DNA of 64,000 bases from Pelomonas cellulosilytica (GCF_021353265.1 NZ_JAJTWU010000001.1:806001-870000); one strand, 5' to 3'. Positions 42,834 through 52,080 are shown, numbered from the stretch's first letter. The notes: generated by a model from the sequence alone, not told the origin. A program made the numbers and translations.

Positions 42834-43487
42834 ATGATCAAACACACCCTCGCGCTGGCCCTCCTGGCTGGCTTGAGCCTCGGCGCCCATGCCCAGGCGG
42901 CTCTGAACACCAACCTCATCGTCAACGGCGACGCCGAAGGCGACGTGGCGGGCTGGACGGGCTTCGATGGCTATTCGATGTTCCAGTCGGTTGACTACGG
43001 CCCGAACTGGGTACAACCCACGCAGCCGGGGCCTGTCGACCGCGGCAGCAAGATGTTCACGGGGCTGACGGCGCAGGCCGCCGGCTTCCAGACCATCGCT
43101 CTGGGCAGCCTGGCGGGCCAGCCGCTGCATTACGAGCTGAGCGGCTACCTGGGTGGCTGGGCGGAGCAGGGCGACAACGCGCTGCTGTACGTGTCCTTCC
43201 TCGACGCGGACGGCAACGAAATCGACCATGCCTCCATCGGCCCCGTGACACCGGCCGACCGCGGCAACCAGACCGGCCTGTTCCTGCGTACCGCCTCCGG
43301 TGCCTTGCCCTCGCAGACGAGCCAGCTGATGTTCTCGCTGTCGATGTCGCGGCTGGGTGGCGGCGACAACGATGGCTATGCCGACAACCTGTCCTTCGTC
43401 GTCTCCAGCGTGCCGGAAGGCAGCACGCTGGCCTACGCGCTCGCGGGCCTGGGCCTGCTCGGCGCCGCGTTGCGTCGCCGTCGCTGA
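42834..43487 (+). CDS. PEP-CTERM-type exported protein (VPEGS variant)
   Basis: A 217-residue protein with a signal peptide (LALALLAGLSLGAHAQA), a beta-rich body beginning NLIVNGDAEGDVAGW, which resembles carbohydrate-binding-like exported domains, and a C-terminal sorting tail: VPEGSTLAYALAGLGLLGAA followed by RLRRRR-type basic residues. This is the exosortase signal layout (motif, helix, Arg cluster), except that the usual Pro-Glu-Pro is Pro-Glu-Gly. Exosortase/EPS genes are not in the window. It starts 25 bp after phospholipase C in the same direction and may be cotranscribed. Function is unknown. Confidence 0.85.
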   Translation: MIKHTLALALLAGLSLGAHAQAALNTNLIVNGDAEGDVAGWTGFDGYSMFQSVDYGPNWVQPTQPGPVDRGSKMFTGLTAQAAGFQTIALGSLAGQPLHYELSGYLGGWAEQGDNALLYVSFLDADGNEIDHASIGPVTPADRGNQTGLFLRTASGALPSQTSQLMFSLSMSRLGGGDNDGYADNLSFVVSSVPEGSTLAYALAGLGLLGAALRRRR

Positions 43488-43503
43488 GCCGGTCTCCTGG
43501 ACG

Positions 43504-44067
43504 TCAGGGCTGGCGCAGTGCCAGCTGCTTGCGCACGGCGCCGACGACGCGTTCGTCGGCGCCGGCCAGCATCGTCGTGCGCGTCGCCACGCGGCCTTCG
43601 CCGTCCAGCAGGATCAGTTCGGCGCTGTGGTTGAACTCCCCGTCGGGCAGCGCGCGGTACTGGAACTTCAGCAGCGCCGCGATCTTGCGGACGGTGGCTG
43701 GGTCGGTGCGGGCCAGCGTCCATTGCGAGCTGTCCAGCCCGCGTTCCTTGGCCATTGCGGCCAGCTTCTCCGGCGTGTCGCGTGCCGGGTCGAAGCTGAT
43801 CAAGAGCACCTTGACCTTCTGGCGCTCGTTCGCCGGCAGCGCGGCCTGCGTCGCCTGCGCGGCCTCGATGAGCATCGGGCAGACGAACTGGCAGGACGTG
43901 TAGAACATGCTCACCAGCACTGGCTGGCCGCGGCCGACGTCGAGCCGGACGGGCTGGCCGCGCTGGTCGGTCAGCTTGGCATCGAGCTGGTAGACCGAGT
44001 CGCCGGGCAGGGCCCAGGCGGGAACGGCGGCGAGCGCCAGGCTCGCCAGCAGGGAACGTCGATTCAT
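43504..44067 (-). CDS. SCO1/SenC family copper chaperone
   Basis: A 187-residue thioredoxin-fold protein with a signal peptide (RRSLLASLALAAVPAWA). The copper ligands are in SMFYTSCQFVCPML (CxxxC), with the distal His in FNHSAELILLD. SCO proteins insert copper into cupredoxin-type or CuA sites. As the last gene after nirK and nirV, and overlapping nirV by 4 bp, it probably helps metallate the nitrite reductase; that assignment is inferred. It converges on the PEP-CTERM gene with a 16-bp gap. Confidence 0.9.
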   Translation of the reverse strand: MNRRSLLASLALAAVPAWALPGDSVYQLDAKLTDQRGQPVRLDVGRGQPVLVSMFYTSCQFVCPMLIEAAQATQAALPANERQKVKVLLISFDPARDTPEKLAAMAKERGLDSSQWTLARTDPATVRKIAALLKFQYRALPDGEFNHSAELILLDGEGRVATRTTMLAGADERVVGAVRKQLALRQP

Positions 44068-44786
44068 GGTTTCACCTCGCGCACGCAGCGGAAGCCCAGG
44101 CTGCCGGTGCTGTCGGCGGCACTGACGGAAGAGAGCAAGGCCACGCGCATCAGCACCGCGTAGTTCTGCCGGTCCTGCAGGTCGATGGCGCCAGCGCCGC
44201 AGAACTTGAGCTTGTCGGGATCGCCGCTGCTGCGGCTGTCGTTGTTGACGAGCAGGGCGTTGAAGTCGTCCACCCATTCCCACACGAGGCCGTGCAGGTC
44301 GCGCACGCCGTAGACGTTAGCTTCGCCGCCCACCGTGGGCAGCGGCTGGCTGGCGGGCCGGGCGTACCAGCCTAGGATGCGCGCCAGCCACACGGGGTCG
44401 CCGCGCGCGTCGGTGCGCGTGGCATCCGCTGCGGCCGCGTATTCCCATTCGTGCCATGTCGGCAGCCGGCCGCCTTCGGACTCGCAGTAGGCCTGGGCGG
44501 CGAACCAACTGACCTCGGTGACCGGCACGTCCGCGTCGTCTACGCCGTGCTGCAGGTAGCCGCTGGACGCGAACACGGCGGGAGTGCGCCCTGGCAGCCA
44601 GTCGGGATGGGTCGACAGGAAGCGCCGGAAGTCCCGGCGCGTCACGGGCGTCTCGCGCATTTCGAACGCGGCGACGGGTGTCGGCTCGCGGTCCGTGTCG
44701 CGGGCCAGCACGCTGTTGATCGTGCCGGCCGGCATCGGCACGTAGGCCGCGCTGGCCAGGGCGATCAATGCGGTGGCGAGGCTCAT
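44064..44786 (-). CDS. nirV: NirV-like formylglycine-generating-enzyme family protein
   Basis: A 240-residue exported protein of the FGE-sulfatase (SUMF1-like) fold, with a short N-terminal hydrophobic leader. Motifs are MRETPVTRRDFRRFL, VPVTEVSWFAAQAYCE, LPTWHEWEYAA, GVRDLHGLVWEWVDDF and the end GSLGFRCVRE. It lies between nirK and an SCO gene, the known setting of NirV, whose exact role in nitrite reduction is unclear. Formylglycine-generating activity is not implied; the cysteine pair needed for FGE catalysis is not evident. Confidence 0.8.
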   Translation of the reverse strand: MSLATALIALASAAYVPMPAGTINSVLARDTDREPTPVAAFEMRETPVTRRDFRRFLSTHPDWLPGRTPAVFASSGYLQHGVDDADVPVTEVSWFAAQAYCESEGGRLPTWHEWEYAAAADATRTDARGDPVWLARILGWYARPASQPLPTVGGEANVYGVRDLHGLVWEWVDDFNALLVNNDSRSSGDPDKLKFCGAGAIDLQDRQNYAVLMRVALLSSVSAADSTGSLGFRCVREVKP

Positions 44787-44862
44787 TGGTGCACCCTTCG
44801 CGCCTCGCGCTGTCCCGCCAAGCGGGAGCGAGCTGGCTTGGAACGGCCCGGCGCGGCGCTCA

Positions 44863-46311
44863 TCAGTGCTCCGCGGCCTTGGTGGTGGCGGGCTTGGCGG
44901 CGCGCTGCTTCTTGACGTCGTCGGCCGTGATGGTGCCTCCCGGGTTGCCCCAGCTGTTCAGCACATAGGTCAGGATGTTGGCGACCTCGTCATCGTTGAG
45001 CTGGTTCATCGGCGGCATGACCGAGTTGTAGTCCTTGCCGTTCACGGTCACCTTGCCCGACAGGCCATGCAGCACGACGCCGATGGCGCGCTTGGCATCC
45101 GCGCTGAGGAAGTCCGACTTGGCCAGCGGCGGGAAGACGCCTGGAAGCCCCGCGCCGTTGGCCTGGTGGCAGACCGAGCAGGTGCCGGCAAAGAGCTGCT
45201 GGCCGGCGGCGATCTGATCCTGCTGGGTGAGCTTGCCGCTGGCGGCCGCCGTCGTGGCCGTGGCGACGGCCTGCAGGTTGGGAGCGGCGCGGTCGCCGAG
45301 GTAGACCGAGTCGACCTCCTTGCCCGAGTAGATGGCCTTGTCCTCCGGCCCGTCGACCTTCAGGATGGCCAATGCTCCCTTGTTGAACGCACGGAAGATG
45401 GAGTGGTCGACCAGCACGTAGCTGCCGGGCACCTTGGTCTTGAAGTCCACGATGGCGGCGCCGCCGGCGGGGATCAGCGTCGTCTGCACGTTCTTCTGGG
45501 CGAGCGAGCCGCCCTCGAATCGCACGTTGTCGAAGATCGCGCCGATGACGTGGAAGCTCGATACGAGGTTGGGGCCGCCGTTACCGACGAACATGCGCAC
45601 GGTCTCGCCGGTCTTGGCGGTGATGGCGCGGTCGCCAGTCAATGCGCCTTCCGCGCCGTTGAACAGCACGTAGGTGGGCTGCTCGGCGATTGCCTTCTCC
45701 ATGTCGAAAGGTTGCAGGCCCTTCTCGCGGTACTTGCCCGCCGTGTAGAAGTCGCCCTGCATGACGTAGTACTCATGATCCACCTTGGGCAGGCCCTGCG
45801 GCGGCTCGACGAGGATGAGGCCGTACATGCCGTTGGCCACGTGCATGCCCACCGGCGCGGTGGCGCAGTGGTAGACGTAGATGCCCTCGTTCAGCGCCTT
45901 GAACGTGAATTGACTCTCGTGGCCCGGCGCCGTGAAGCTCGAGGCTGCGCCGCCGCCCGGGCCGGTGACGCCGTGCAGGTCGATGTTGTGCGGCATCTTG
46001 CTGCTGGGGTGGTTCTTCAGGTGGAACTCCACCGTGTCGCCCTGGCGCACTCGGATGAAGCTGCCGGGCACGGTGCCGCCGAAGGTCCAGAAGGTGTAGT
46101 TCACGCCTTCGGAGATGGGCATCTCCTTCTCGACGACCTCCAGCTCGACGATGACCTTGGCCGGGCTCTTGCGGTTGGTTGCCGGCGGCACGAAGGGCGG
46201 GCTTGTCAGCTCGGCGCGGACGACGGGCAGCGCGGCCGAGGCGGCATGGGTGGTCAGCGGCAGCAGGGAAGAGGCGGTGATGGCGGTCAGAAGAAGGAGG
46301 CGCCTGAGCAT
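44863..46311 (-). CDS. nirK: Copper nitrite reductase NirK fused to cytochrome c
   Basis: A 482-residue periplasmic protein with a signal peptide ([19 protein letters not shown]). Two cupredoxin domains carry the NirK ligands: MPHNIDLHG (type 1 His, active-site Asp, type 2 His), [17 protein letters not shown] (type 2 His, type 1 Cys, His, Met), the catalytic SSFHVIG and the third type 2 His in [10 protein letters not shown]. After ~residue 370 a class I cytochrome c domain follows, with CSVCH as heme site and Met in [10 protein letters not shown] as likely distal ligand. This three-domain form can feed electrons to copper internally. It reduces nitrite to NO. The ATG at 46311 has GGAG 7 bp upstream. 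It is the first gene of nirK-nirV-SCO. Confidence 0.95.
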   Translation of the reverse strand: MLRRLLLLTAITASSLLPLTTHAASAALPVVRAELTSPPFVPPATNRKSPAKVIVELEVVEKEMPISEGVNYTFWTFGGTVPGSFIRVRQGDTVEFHLKNHPSSKMPHNIDLHGVTGPGGGAASSFTAPGHESQFTFKALNEGIYVYHCATAPVGMHVANGMYGLILVEPPQGLPKVDHEYYVMQGDFYTAGKYREKGLQPFDMEKAIAEQPTYVLFNGAEGALTGDRAITAKTGETVRMFVGNGGPNLVSSFHVIGAIFDNVRFEGGSLAQKNVQTTLIPAGGAAIVDFKTKVPGSYVLVDHSIFRAFNKGALAILKVDGPEDKAIYSGKEVDSVYLGDRAAPNLQAVATATTAAASGKLTQQDQIAAGQQLFAGTCSVCHQANGAGLPGVFPPLAKSDFLSADAKRAIGVVLHGLSGKVTVNGKDYNSVMPPMNQLNDDEVANILTYVLNSWGNPGGTITADDVKKQRAAKPATTKAAEH

Positions 46312-46366
46312 GGTGTTCTCCGGTTGTTGTGTGAGCTGGATCGTAGGTAGATGGCAAATGCAGCTT

Positions 46367-46380
46367 TTGAGATGGATCAA
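46367..46380 (-). promoter_or_regulatory. FNR/DNR-type operator upstream of nirK
   Basis: TTGAGATGGATCAA matches the anaerobox TTGATnnnnATCAA at nine of ten fixed positions. Its inner edge is 55 bp from the nirK start, a suitable place for a class II activator site. FNR, or the NO-sensing Dnr/NnrR proteins, bind this sequence. On the other side it lies 51 bp before the divergent small membrane protein at 46432. Confidence 0.7.
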
Positions 46381-46431
46381 GGCTTTGCACCGCTATGCTC
46401 GTCTTGTGACAACTGCCCGGAACCTGTGCCG

Positions 46432-46650
46432 ATGAGAGCCGCCCTCAGCCTTCTCGCCCTTGTCATCGTCGCCGCCATCGTGCTGCAGCTGGCCAAGAAG
46501 CAGGCCACCGCGCTGAAGCCTGCAGCGCCCGGTACGCCGGCGGCGAGCGCCGCGCTGCCGCAGCCGCAGGCGGTCGGCCAGCAGGTGCAGGGCACGCTGG
46601 ACGATGCCGCGCGCCGTGCCGCCGAGGCCGCGTCCGCCGCGACGAATTGA
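46432..46650 (+). CDS. Small single-pass membrane protein, unknown
   Basis: A 72-residue protein starting MRAALSLLALVIVAAIVLQL, one hydrophobic helix, followed by an Ala/Pro/Gln-rich region and a short helical end (DDAARRAAEAAS). No family is recognised. Its stop overlaps the TTG start of thpR (TTGA), supporting real translation. It is divergent from nirK across ~120 bp containing the FNR-type site. The open frame extends upstream to 46351 without support. Confidence 0.6.
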   Translation: MRAALSLLALVIVAAIVLQLAKKQATALKPAAPGTPAASAALPQPQAVGQQVQGTLDDAARRAAEAASAATN

Positions 46651-47192
46651 CCGGCCACAAGCTCTTCTTCGCGCTGCGGCCCGATGCGGCGACGGCCGAT
46701 CGCATCGCGCAGGCCGTCACCGCGGCGCACGAGGCGCGCGGCCTGGCGCCACGGCTGCGGCCCGCGCGCATCTTCCACATCACGCTGCACTACTTCGGCT
46801 ATTTCCAGGCCGAGCCCGACGCACAGCTCATCGCCGCCGCGAGCAGCGCGGCGGCCGAGGTCGTGCGGCCGGCTTTCGACCTGCAGTTCGACCGCTTCGC
46901 AAGCTGGGGCCGGCCGGGCGCGACCCGGCATCCGTTCGTGCTGACCGGCGGCCAGGGGCTGGAGGCCGTGCGCGACCTTCGCGATGCCCTTGTCGAGCGC
47001 CTCGCGGCCCACGGCGTCGCGCGGCCGGCGCACGACTACGAGCCGCACTTGACGCTGCGCTACGACAAGCGCCCCGCGACAGCCTGGCCCGTCGAGCTGC
47101 CCGGCTGGATCGCCAGCGAGTTCGTGCTGGTGCAGAGCCCGCAGGGCCTGACGCGGCACGACGTGCTGCGGCGCTGGCCGCTGCAGGGCTGA
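46647..47192 (+). CDS. thpR: RNA 2',3'-cyclic phosphodiesterase / 2'-5' RNA ligase family
   Basis: A 181-residue 2H phosphoesterase. The two catalytic motifs are HITLHYFG (~residues 49-56) and HLTLRYD (~133-139), and the N-terminus LFFALRPDAAT is typical of ThpR (LigT). These enzymes open 2',3'-cyclic phosphates and can join tRNA halves in vitro; the physiological role is unclear. It starts with TTG overlapping the stop of the preceding small gene, so it depends on coupled translation. Confidence 0.9.
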   Translation: MTGHKLFFALRPDAATADRIAQAVTAAHEARGLAPRLRPARIFHITLHYFGYFQAEPDAQLIAAASSAAAEVVRPAFDLQFDRFASWGRPGATRHPFVLTGGQGLEAVRDLRDALVERLAAHGVARPAHDYEPHLTLRYDKRPATAWPVELPGWIASEFVLVQSPQGLTRHDVLRRWPLQG

Positions 47193-47206
47193 CGACCGCC
47201 GCCGGC

Positions 47207-48211
47207 TCAGCCGCCGACGATGGCCTCGGCCAGCGCCCGCACGCTCAGTGGCGCCGAGCCTTCGGCCTTGTTGGAGATCGTGATGAACGCCTCCTGCCCG
47301 GCGCCTGCCGTGCCGCGGATGATGCGGGCCAACCCGGCGCGGGTCTCAGGGTCGGGGTCCAGCATTTCGGCGAACTCGCCGTACTTCTTCTCCGCCGTCT
47401 CATAGCCGAAAGGGCCGTGCATCCGGTTCAGGTTCCAGCGCGCCACCAGTGGGCCGGGCCACAGCGCGCGCAGCAGCGGTAGCTGCTCAGCCAGCGGCGG
47501 CAGCTTGGGATGCAGGCCCAGGCAGTAGCGCGCGCCGGTGTCGCGCAATAGCGCTACCAGCTCGGGCGTCAGCCAGGCGGCGTCGCGCACCTCGACGGCC
47601 AGCACGCCGGTGGGCGGCCTGGGGCAGGCCAGCAGCAGCGCATGCAGCCGGTCGAAAGCTTCGTTCATGCGCGACAACATCGAGGCGGGCAGCGGGCTGA
47701 TCTGGAAGACCAGCGCGCCGAGCGTAGCCCCCAAGCCTTCGTAGGCCGGCTCGATGAAGGTCTCCAGCGCGGTCGTGGCGTCCAGGAACAGCGGGTTGAG
47801 ACCCTGGCTGCGGCCCTCCTCCTGGCGCATCAGTGGGTCCGTTACGAGGCTGGGCGCCTTGACCGTGAAGCGAAAGCCCCGCGGCACCTGTTCTGCATGG
47901 CGCTGGAACTCGCTGGCCGCCAGCGGCCGGTAGAAGCCGCGGTCGATGCCCACGGCACGCAGCAGCGGATGCGCAGCATAGGCCGGCAGGCCGGTCCTGG
48001 ACAGCGTCGCCTCGCTGTACCGGCCAGCCCACACCAGGCCCTCCCAGCCGGGGTAGCTCCAGGTCGACGTGCCAAGGTGCACTTGCGGTTGCAGCGCCGC
48101 GGCCAGGGCCTGGTCTTGCGGTGTCGCTGGCATGGCCTGCACGCCGCGCCGGCGCCCGGCCGGTGCTGCGGGCGCCTCGGCGCCGTCGAGCGAGAACAGG
48201 TCGTCCTGCAT
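47207..48211 (-). CDS. DUF72 family protein
   Basis: A 334-residue cytoplasmic protein of the DUF72 (YecE) TIM-barrel-like family. Recognisable pieces are HLGTSTWSYPGW, LLRAVGIDRGFYRPL, GFRFTVKAPSLVT, GALVFQISPLP, VLAVEVRDAAWL and AFITISNKAEGSAP. Function is unknown. The ATG overlaps the pxpA stop (ATGA), so it is the last gene of the 5-oxoprolinase operon, an association with no known explanation. It converges with thpR (14-bp gap). Confidence 0.9.
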   Translation of the reverse strand: MQDDLFSLDGAEAPAAPAGRRRGVQAMPATPQDQALAAALQPQVHLGTSTWSYPGWEGLVWAGRYSEATLSRTGLPAYAAHPLLRAVGIDRGFYRPLAASEFQRHAEQVPRGFRFTVKAPSLVTDPLMRQEEGRSQGLNPLFLDATTALETFIEPAYEGLGATLGALVFQISPLPASMLSRMNEAFDRLHALLLACPRPPTGVLAVEVRDAAWLTPELVALLRDTGARYCLGLHPKLPPLAEQLPLLRALWPGPLVARWNLNRMHGPFGYETAEKKYGEFAEMLDPDPETRAGLARIIRGTAGAGQEAFITISNKAEGSAPLSVRALAEAIVGG

Positions 48212-48951
48212 CAGGCCCGCAGCTGGATGCCCGCGCCTTGCAGCGCACCGTGCAGCGCGCGGGCGAAGGCGAGGGCGTGAGGCCCGTCGCCATGCAGGCA
48301 GATGGTGTCGGCTCGCAGCGGCACGGTCTCGCCGGTCACGGCTACGACGACGCCCTCGCGCACCATGCGCAGCGTGCGGGCGACGGCTTCGTTCACGTCA
48401 TCCACGAACGCGCCCGGCTCGCTGCGCGGCACGAGGCTGCCGTCGGCGCGGTAGCCGCGGTCGGCGAAGACCTCGGCCACGGCGCGCAGGCCCGCGCGTT
48501 CGGCCGCGTGCAGCAGCTCGCTGCCGGCCAGACCGTAGAGCGCCAGCGCCGGGTCCACTGCGCACACTGCGCCGGCGATGGCGTCGGCCAGCGCCGCGTC
48601 GCGCGCGGCCTGGTTGTAGAGCGCGCCATGCGGCTTGACGTGATGCAGCCGCCCACCAGCGGCGCGGACCAGCGCCTGCAGCGCGCCGACCTGGTAAATC
48701 ACGTCGGCCCGCACTGCCTCGGGCGCGAGCTGCATGTGGCTGCGGCCGAAGTTGTCGCGGTCGGGGTGGCTCGGGTGCGCGCCGATGGCCACGCCGCGCA
48801 CCAGCGCCGCCTCGATGGTGGCCTGCATCAGCCGGGCGTCGCCCGCGTGCCAGCCGCAGGCGATGTTGGCCGAGCTGACGAGGGCCAGCAGCGCCGCGTC
48901 GTCCGGCGCGCCTTCGCCGAGGTCGGCATTCAAGTCCACCGGGTATGTCAT
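48211..48951 (-). CDS. pxpA: 5-oxoprolinase subunit A
   Basis: A 246-residue protein of the LamB/YcsF family. The start [37 protein letters not shown] and [14 protein letters not shown] are diagnostic. With PxpB and PxpC it hydrolyses 5-oxoproline to glutamate using ATP, removing a spontaneous damage product of glutamine/glutamate metabolism. The ATG at 48951 overlaps the pxpC stop; an upstream-extended frame lies within pxpC. Order here is B-C-A. Confidence 0.95.
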   Translation of the reverse strand: MTYPVDLNADLGEGAPDDAALLALVSSANIACGWHAGDARLMQATIEAALVRGVAIGAHPSHPDRDNFGRSHMQLAPEAVRADVIYQVGALQALVRAAGGRLHHVKPHGALYNQAARDAALADAIAGAVCAVDPALALYGLAGSELLHAAERAGLRAVAEVFADRGYRADGSLVPRSEPGAFVDDVNEAVARTLRMVREGVVVAVTGETVPLRADTICLHGDGPHALAFARALHGALQGAGIQLRA

Positions 48952-49868
48952 GCGCCGGTCCTCCAGCGTGCCAGCAACTGCTCCCGCGCGCGAAGCTCGG
49001 CCACGGCGTCTTCCGGCCGGCAGGCCATGAAGCGCATCGGCGCGCCCAGCCGCAGCTGCGCGAGCTTCCACAGGTCCGCGCGGATCACGACCGCGATGAT
49101 GGGGTAACCGCCGGTCGTCTGCGCATCGGCCAGCAGCACGATGGGCTGGCCCGAGGCTGGCACCTGCACGACGCCCGGCAGCACGCCGTGCGATACCCGC
49201 TCGCCGCCGCGCTGGCGCATCAGCGCCGGCCCGCTCAGCCGGTAGCCCATGCGGTTGCTCTGTGGGGTGACTATCCAGTCCGTCGTGCCGAAGGCAGTGC
49301 GCGCGGCAGCGGGGAAGTCGGCGTAGTCCGGGCCGGGCAGCACGCGCACGGTGTTCTTCCAGTCCGGCAGGCTGGCACCCGCTGCGCGCCGGGGCAGGCG
49401 GGCAGGCGTGCCCAGCGGCAGCCGGTCGCCGTCGCGCAGCGCTCGGCCGCCCAGCCCGCCGAAGCCGGTCTTCAGATCGGTGCTGCGCGAGCCGAGCGCA
49501 GCCGGCACGTCGATGCCGCCGGCCACGCAGACATAGCTGCGCATGCGTTCGCGCGGCGCTGCCAGCTTCAGCACCTGGCCGGCGCGCACCGCGCAGCGCC
49601 AGCCGGGGCGCAGCGGCCGGCCGTCCAGGCTGGCGTCGAGATCCGTGCCGGTTAGCGCGACCCAGGTGTCGGTCTCGAAGCGCAGCGTGGCCGGGCCGAG
49701 CGTGAACTCCAGGCCGGCAGCGTCCGGGGCGTTGCCGAGCAGCAGGTTGCCGGCCTGCAGCGCGAGATCGTCCAGCGCGCCGCAGCGGCTCAGGCCGCGG
49801 TCGCGCCAGCCGATGCGGCCGAGGTCCTGCACGGTGGCCAACGGGCCGGCCTTGACCAGTTCGATCAT
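48948..49868 (-). CDS. pxpC: 5-oxoprolinase subunit C (biotin-dependent carboxyltransferase domain)
   Basis: A 306-residue protein of the KipA/AHS2 family. Motifs are the opening [61 protein letters not shown] and [11 protein letters not shown]. It is the partner of PxpB. The ATG at 49868 overlaps the pxpB stop by 4 bp, and the family N-terminus begins exactly there. Confidence 0.95.
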   Translation of the reverse strand: MIELVKAGPLATVQDLGRIGWRDRGLSRCGALDDLALQAGNLLLGNAPDAAGLEFTLGPATLRFETDTWVALTGTDLDASLDGRPLRPGWRCAVRAGQVLKLAAPRERMRSYVCVAGGIDVPAALGSRSTDLKTGFGGLGGRALRDGDRLPLGTPARLPRRAAGASLPDWKNTVRVLPGPDYADFPAAARTAFGTTDWIVTPQSNRMGYRLSGPALMRQRGGERVSHGVLPGVVQVPASGQPIVLLADAQTTGGYPIIAVVIRADLWKLAQLRLGAPMRFMACRPEDAVAELRAREQLLARWRTGA

Positions 49869-50527
49869 GGCGCCTCCGCGACGAAGCGCACGCGGTCGCC
49901 GGGCGCCAGCAGCGTCGGAGGCTCGGCGGCCGGGTCGAACAAGGGCAGGGCGGTGCGGCCGATTAGCTGCCAGCCGCCCGGTGTAGCGAGTGGGTAGATG
50001 CCCGTCTGCACACCGCCGATGCCCACGCTGCCGGCCGGCACCGCCACGCGCGGCTCGTCGCGCCGCGGCGTGTGCAGGCTGCCGTCCAGCCCGCCGAGGT
50101 AGGCGAAGCCGGGTTGGAAGCCGAGAAAGTAGACGACGTACTCCGCCGCCGTGTGACGGCTCACGACCTCCTCCGGCGCGAGGCCGCAGTGGCTGGCGAC
50201 GAACTCCAGGTCCGGCCCGTCGGCGCCGCCGTAGCGCACGGGGATGTCCACGAGCCGGCCCGCCGTGCGCCGCCGTAGCGGTTTGGCCCACAGGTCCAGG
50301 ACCGCATCGGCCAGTTGGGCCGGGTCGGTGCGCAGCGGGTCGAAGCCGACCAGCAGGTTGTTCATGCCGGGTGTCAGCTCCAGCATGCCGGGCAGGTCGG
50401 CGAGGGCGGCGGCAAGCTGCCATAAGCGCTGCTGGTGCTCCAGCGCCAGCGGGGCATCGACGCTGCAGGCCAGGGCCGCCTCGCCCAGCGGGCGGACGAG
50501 CAATCCGGGCGTGGGGTTCGTTGTCAT
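49865..50527 (-). CDS. pxpB: 5-oxoprolinase subunit B (KipI/AHS1 family)
   Basis: A 220-residue protein of the KipI/AHS1 family and first gene of pxpB-pxpC-pxpA-DUF72. Diagnostic segments are [27 protein letters not shown], and [20 protein letters not shown]. In Bacillus, KipI also inhibits a sporulation kinase; in proteobacteria the 5-oxoprolinase role applies. It diverges from tadA across a 42-bp gap. Confidence 0.95.
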   Translation of the reverse strand: MTTNPTPGLLVRPLGEAALACSVDAPLALEHQQRLWQLAAALADLPGMLELTPGMNNLLVGFDPLRTDPAQLADAVLDLWAKPLRRRTAGRLVDIPVRYGGADGPDLEFVASHCGLAPEEVVSRHTAAEYVVYFLGFQPGFAYLGGLDGSLHTPRRDEPRVAVPAGSVGIGGVQTGIYPLATPGGWQLIGRTALPLFDPAAEPPTLLAPGDRVRFVAEAP

Positions 50528-50569
50528 GGGCCGGGAGTATCACGGCCCGCCGCTACACTTTGTTTGCCC

Positions 50570-51130
50570 ATGACCGAGCCTGCCACCGCGCCGATGTTCT
50601 CCCCCGCCGACGAGTACGCGATGCGGCTCGCGCTGGATCAGGCGCACAACGCCTGGCTGGTGGGCGAGGTGCCGGTGGGTGCCGTCATCATGCGGGCCGG
50701 CCAGATCATCGCCACCGGCTACAACCGCCCAATCACGACGCACGACCCGACGGCGCATGCCGAGATCGTCGCGCTGCGGCATGCGGCCACGCTGCTGGAG
50801 AACTACCGTCTGCCGGAGTGCGAACTCTTCGTCACGCTGGAGCCCTGCGCGATGTGCGCGATGGCGCTGATGCATGCGCGCTTTCGCCGCGTCGTCTTCG
50901 CAGCGGCTGACCCCAAGACGGGCGTGGCCGGCTCGGTCATCGACCTCTTTGCCCAGCCGCAGCTCAACCACCACACGCGCATCGAAGGCGGCCTGCTGGC
51001 CGGGGCCTCGGGCCAGTTGCTGCGCGACTTCTTCGCCGAACGCCGCGAGGCGGCCCGTGCCCGCCGCGCCGAGCGTCAGGGCCTGATCCCGACCGGCGAA
51101 GCCACCCACCTGGACGAAGACGCTCCATGA
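50570..51130 (+). CDS. tadA: tRNA-specific adenosine deaminase TadA
   Basis: A 186-residue zinc deaminase converting A34 to inosine in the tRNA-Arg(ACG) anticodon. The zinc and catalytic residues are in TAHAEIVAL and LEPCAMCAMAL, with AADPKTGVAGSVIDLF and LNHHTRIEGG as further TadA-type segments. The ATG at 50570 is used; a second ATG at 50594 (MFSPADEY) would also give a full domain. It overlaps ldcA by ATGA. Essential in most bacteria. Confidence 0.94.
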   Translation: MTEPATAPMFSPADEYAMRLALDQAHNAWLVGEVPVGAVIMRAGQIIATGYNRPITTHDPTAHAEIVALRHAATLLENYRLPECELFVTLEPCAMCAMALMHARFRRVVFAAADPKTGVAGSVIDLFAQPQLNHHTRIEGGLLAGASGQLLRDFFAERREAARARRAERQGLIPTGEATHLDEDAP

Positions 51131-52080
51131 CGACGCTCACCCTGTTCTCACCATCCGGCGCGGTCGCCAAGCCTGTGGCGCTCAAGCGTGCCGCCAAGCG
51201 ACTGGGGCAGCTGGGTTTCGATGTCGACGTCGATGCCGATGCGCTGTCCCGTGAGCAGCGCTTCGCCGGCGACGACGCGACACGGCTGGCCGTGCTGCAC
51301 CGCGTTGCCGATGCGGCGCCGTCCATCGCGCTGGCCAGCCGCGGCGGCTATGGGCTGACGCGGCTGCTGGACCAGCTCGACTGGGGCCGCATCGCGCACA
51401 GCATCGAGCACGGCACGCGCTGGGTCGGCTACAGCGACCTCACCGCGCTGCAGAACGGTCTGGTCGCGCGCTTCAAGGGCTTGTCCATGTGGGCCGGGCC
51501 GCTCGCCTGCGACGACTTCGGCCGCACGGAGGCGGAGGGCGGTGTGGACGAGGTCACACGCGACTGCTTCCTGGAGGCGATGAGCGGTGCGCTGGAGGCC
51601 GTGGGCTTCCGTGCACCGTCGGCCGAGTTCGACGGCCTGGAGGCGCGCGGCCGGCTGTGGGGCGGCAATCTGACGGTGCTGTGCTCGCTGCTCGGCACGC
51701 GGCACTGGCCCAAGGTCAAGGGCGGCATCCTGTTCCTGGAAGACATCAACGAGCACCCCTACCGCGTGGAGCGCATGCTGCTGCAACTGCAGCAGGCCGG
51801 CGTCATCGACGCGCAGGCGGCCGTGCTGCTGGGCGACTTCGGCGGCTGGGCCAAGGTGCCGAACGACCGCGGCTACGGTCTGAAGGATGCCGTCGCCGCG
51901 CTGCGAGCCCGCACGAAGACGCCGGTGCTGACGGGCCTGCCGTTCGGCCATGTGCGCACCAAGGTCTGCCTGCCGGTGGGTGCCACGGTGGAGTTGTATG
52001 TGCAGGGTCGCGAGGCGCTCCTCGGCTGGCAGTCGGACCCGCGGCTGGCCCACGGACACGATCACGACCACCATCACTGA
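51127..52080 (+). CDS. ldcA: LD-carboxypeptidase (muramoyltetrapeptide carboxypeptidase)
   Basis: A 317-residue S66-family serine peptidase that removes the terminal D-Ala from cytoplasmic muropeptides during peptidoglycan recycling. The segment ALASRGGYGLTRLL precedes the nucleophile in WVGYSDLTAL; the Glu and His of the triad are in LFLEDINEHPYR and LPFGHVRTK. The protein ends with an unusual His-rich tail, HGHDHDHHH. It is coupled to tadA by a 4-bp overlap. A peptide ABC transporter follows, separated by a terminator-like hairpin, so a link to muropeptide handling is conceivable. Confidence 0.93.
   Translation: MTTLTLFSPSGAVAKPVALKRAAKRLGQLGFDVDVDADALSREQRFAGDDATRLAVLHRVADAAPSIALASRGGYGLTRLLDQLDWGRIAHSIEHGTRWVGYSDLTALQNGLVARFKGLSMWAGPLACDDFGRTEAEGGVDEVTRDCFLEAMSGALEAVGFRAPSAEFDGLEARGRLWGGNLTVLCSLLGTRHWPKVKGGILFLEDINEHPYRVERMLLQLQQAGVIDAQAAVLLGDFGGWAKVPNDRGYGLKDAVAALRARTKTPVLTGLPFGHVRTKVCLPVGATVELYVQGREALLGWQSDPRLAHGHDHDHHH

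Noticed and set aside
44773..46350. Long plus-strand frame opposite nirK
   Set aside because: Antisense shadow of nirK; the sequence is His/Asp/Arg/Gly-rich without a domain.
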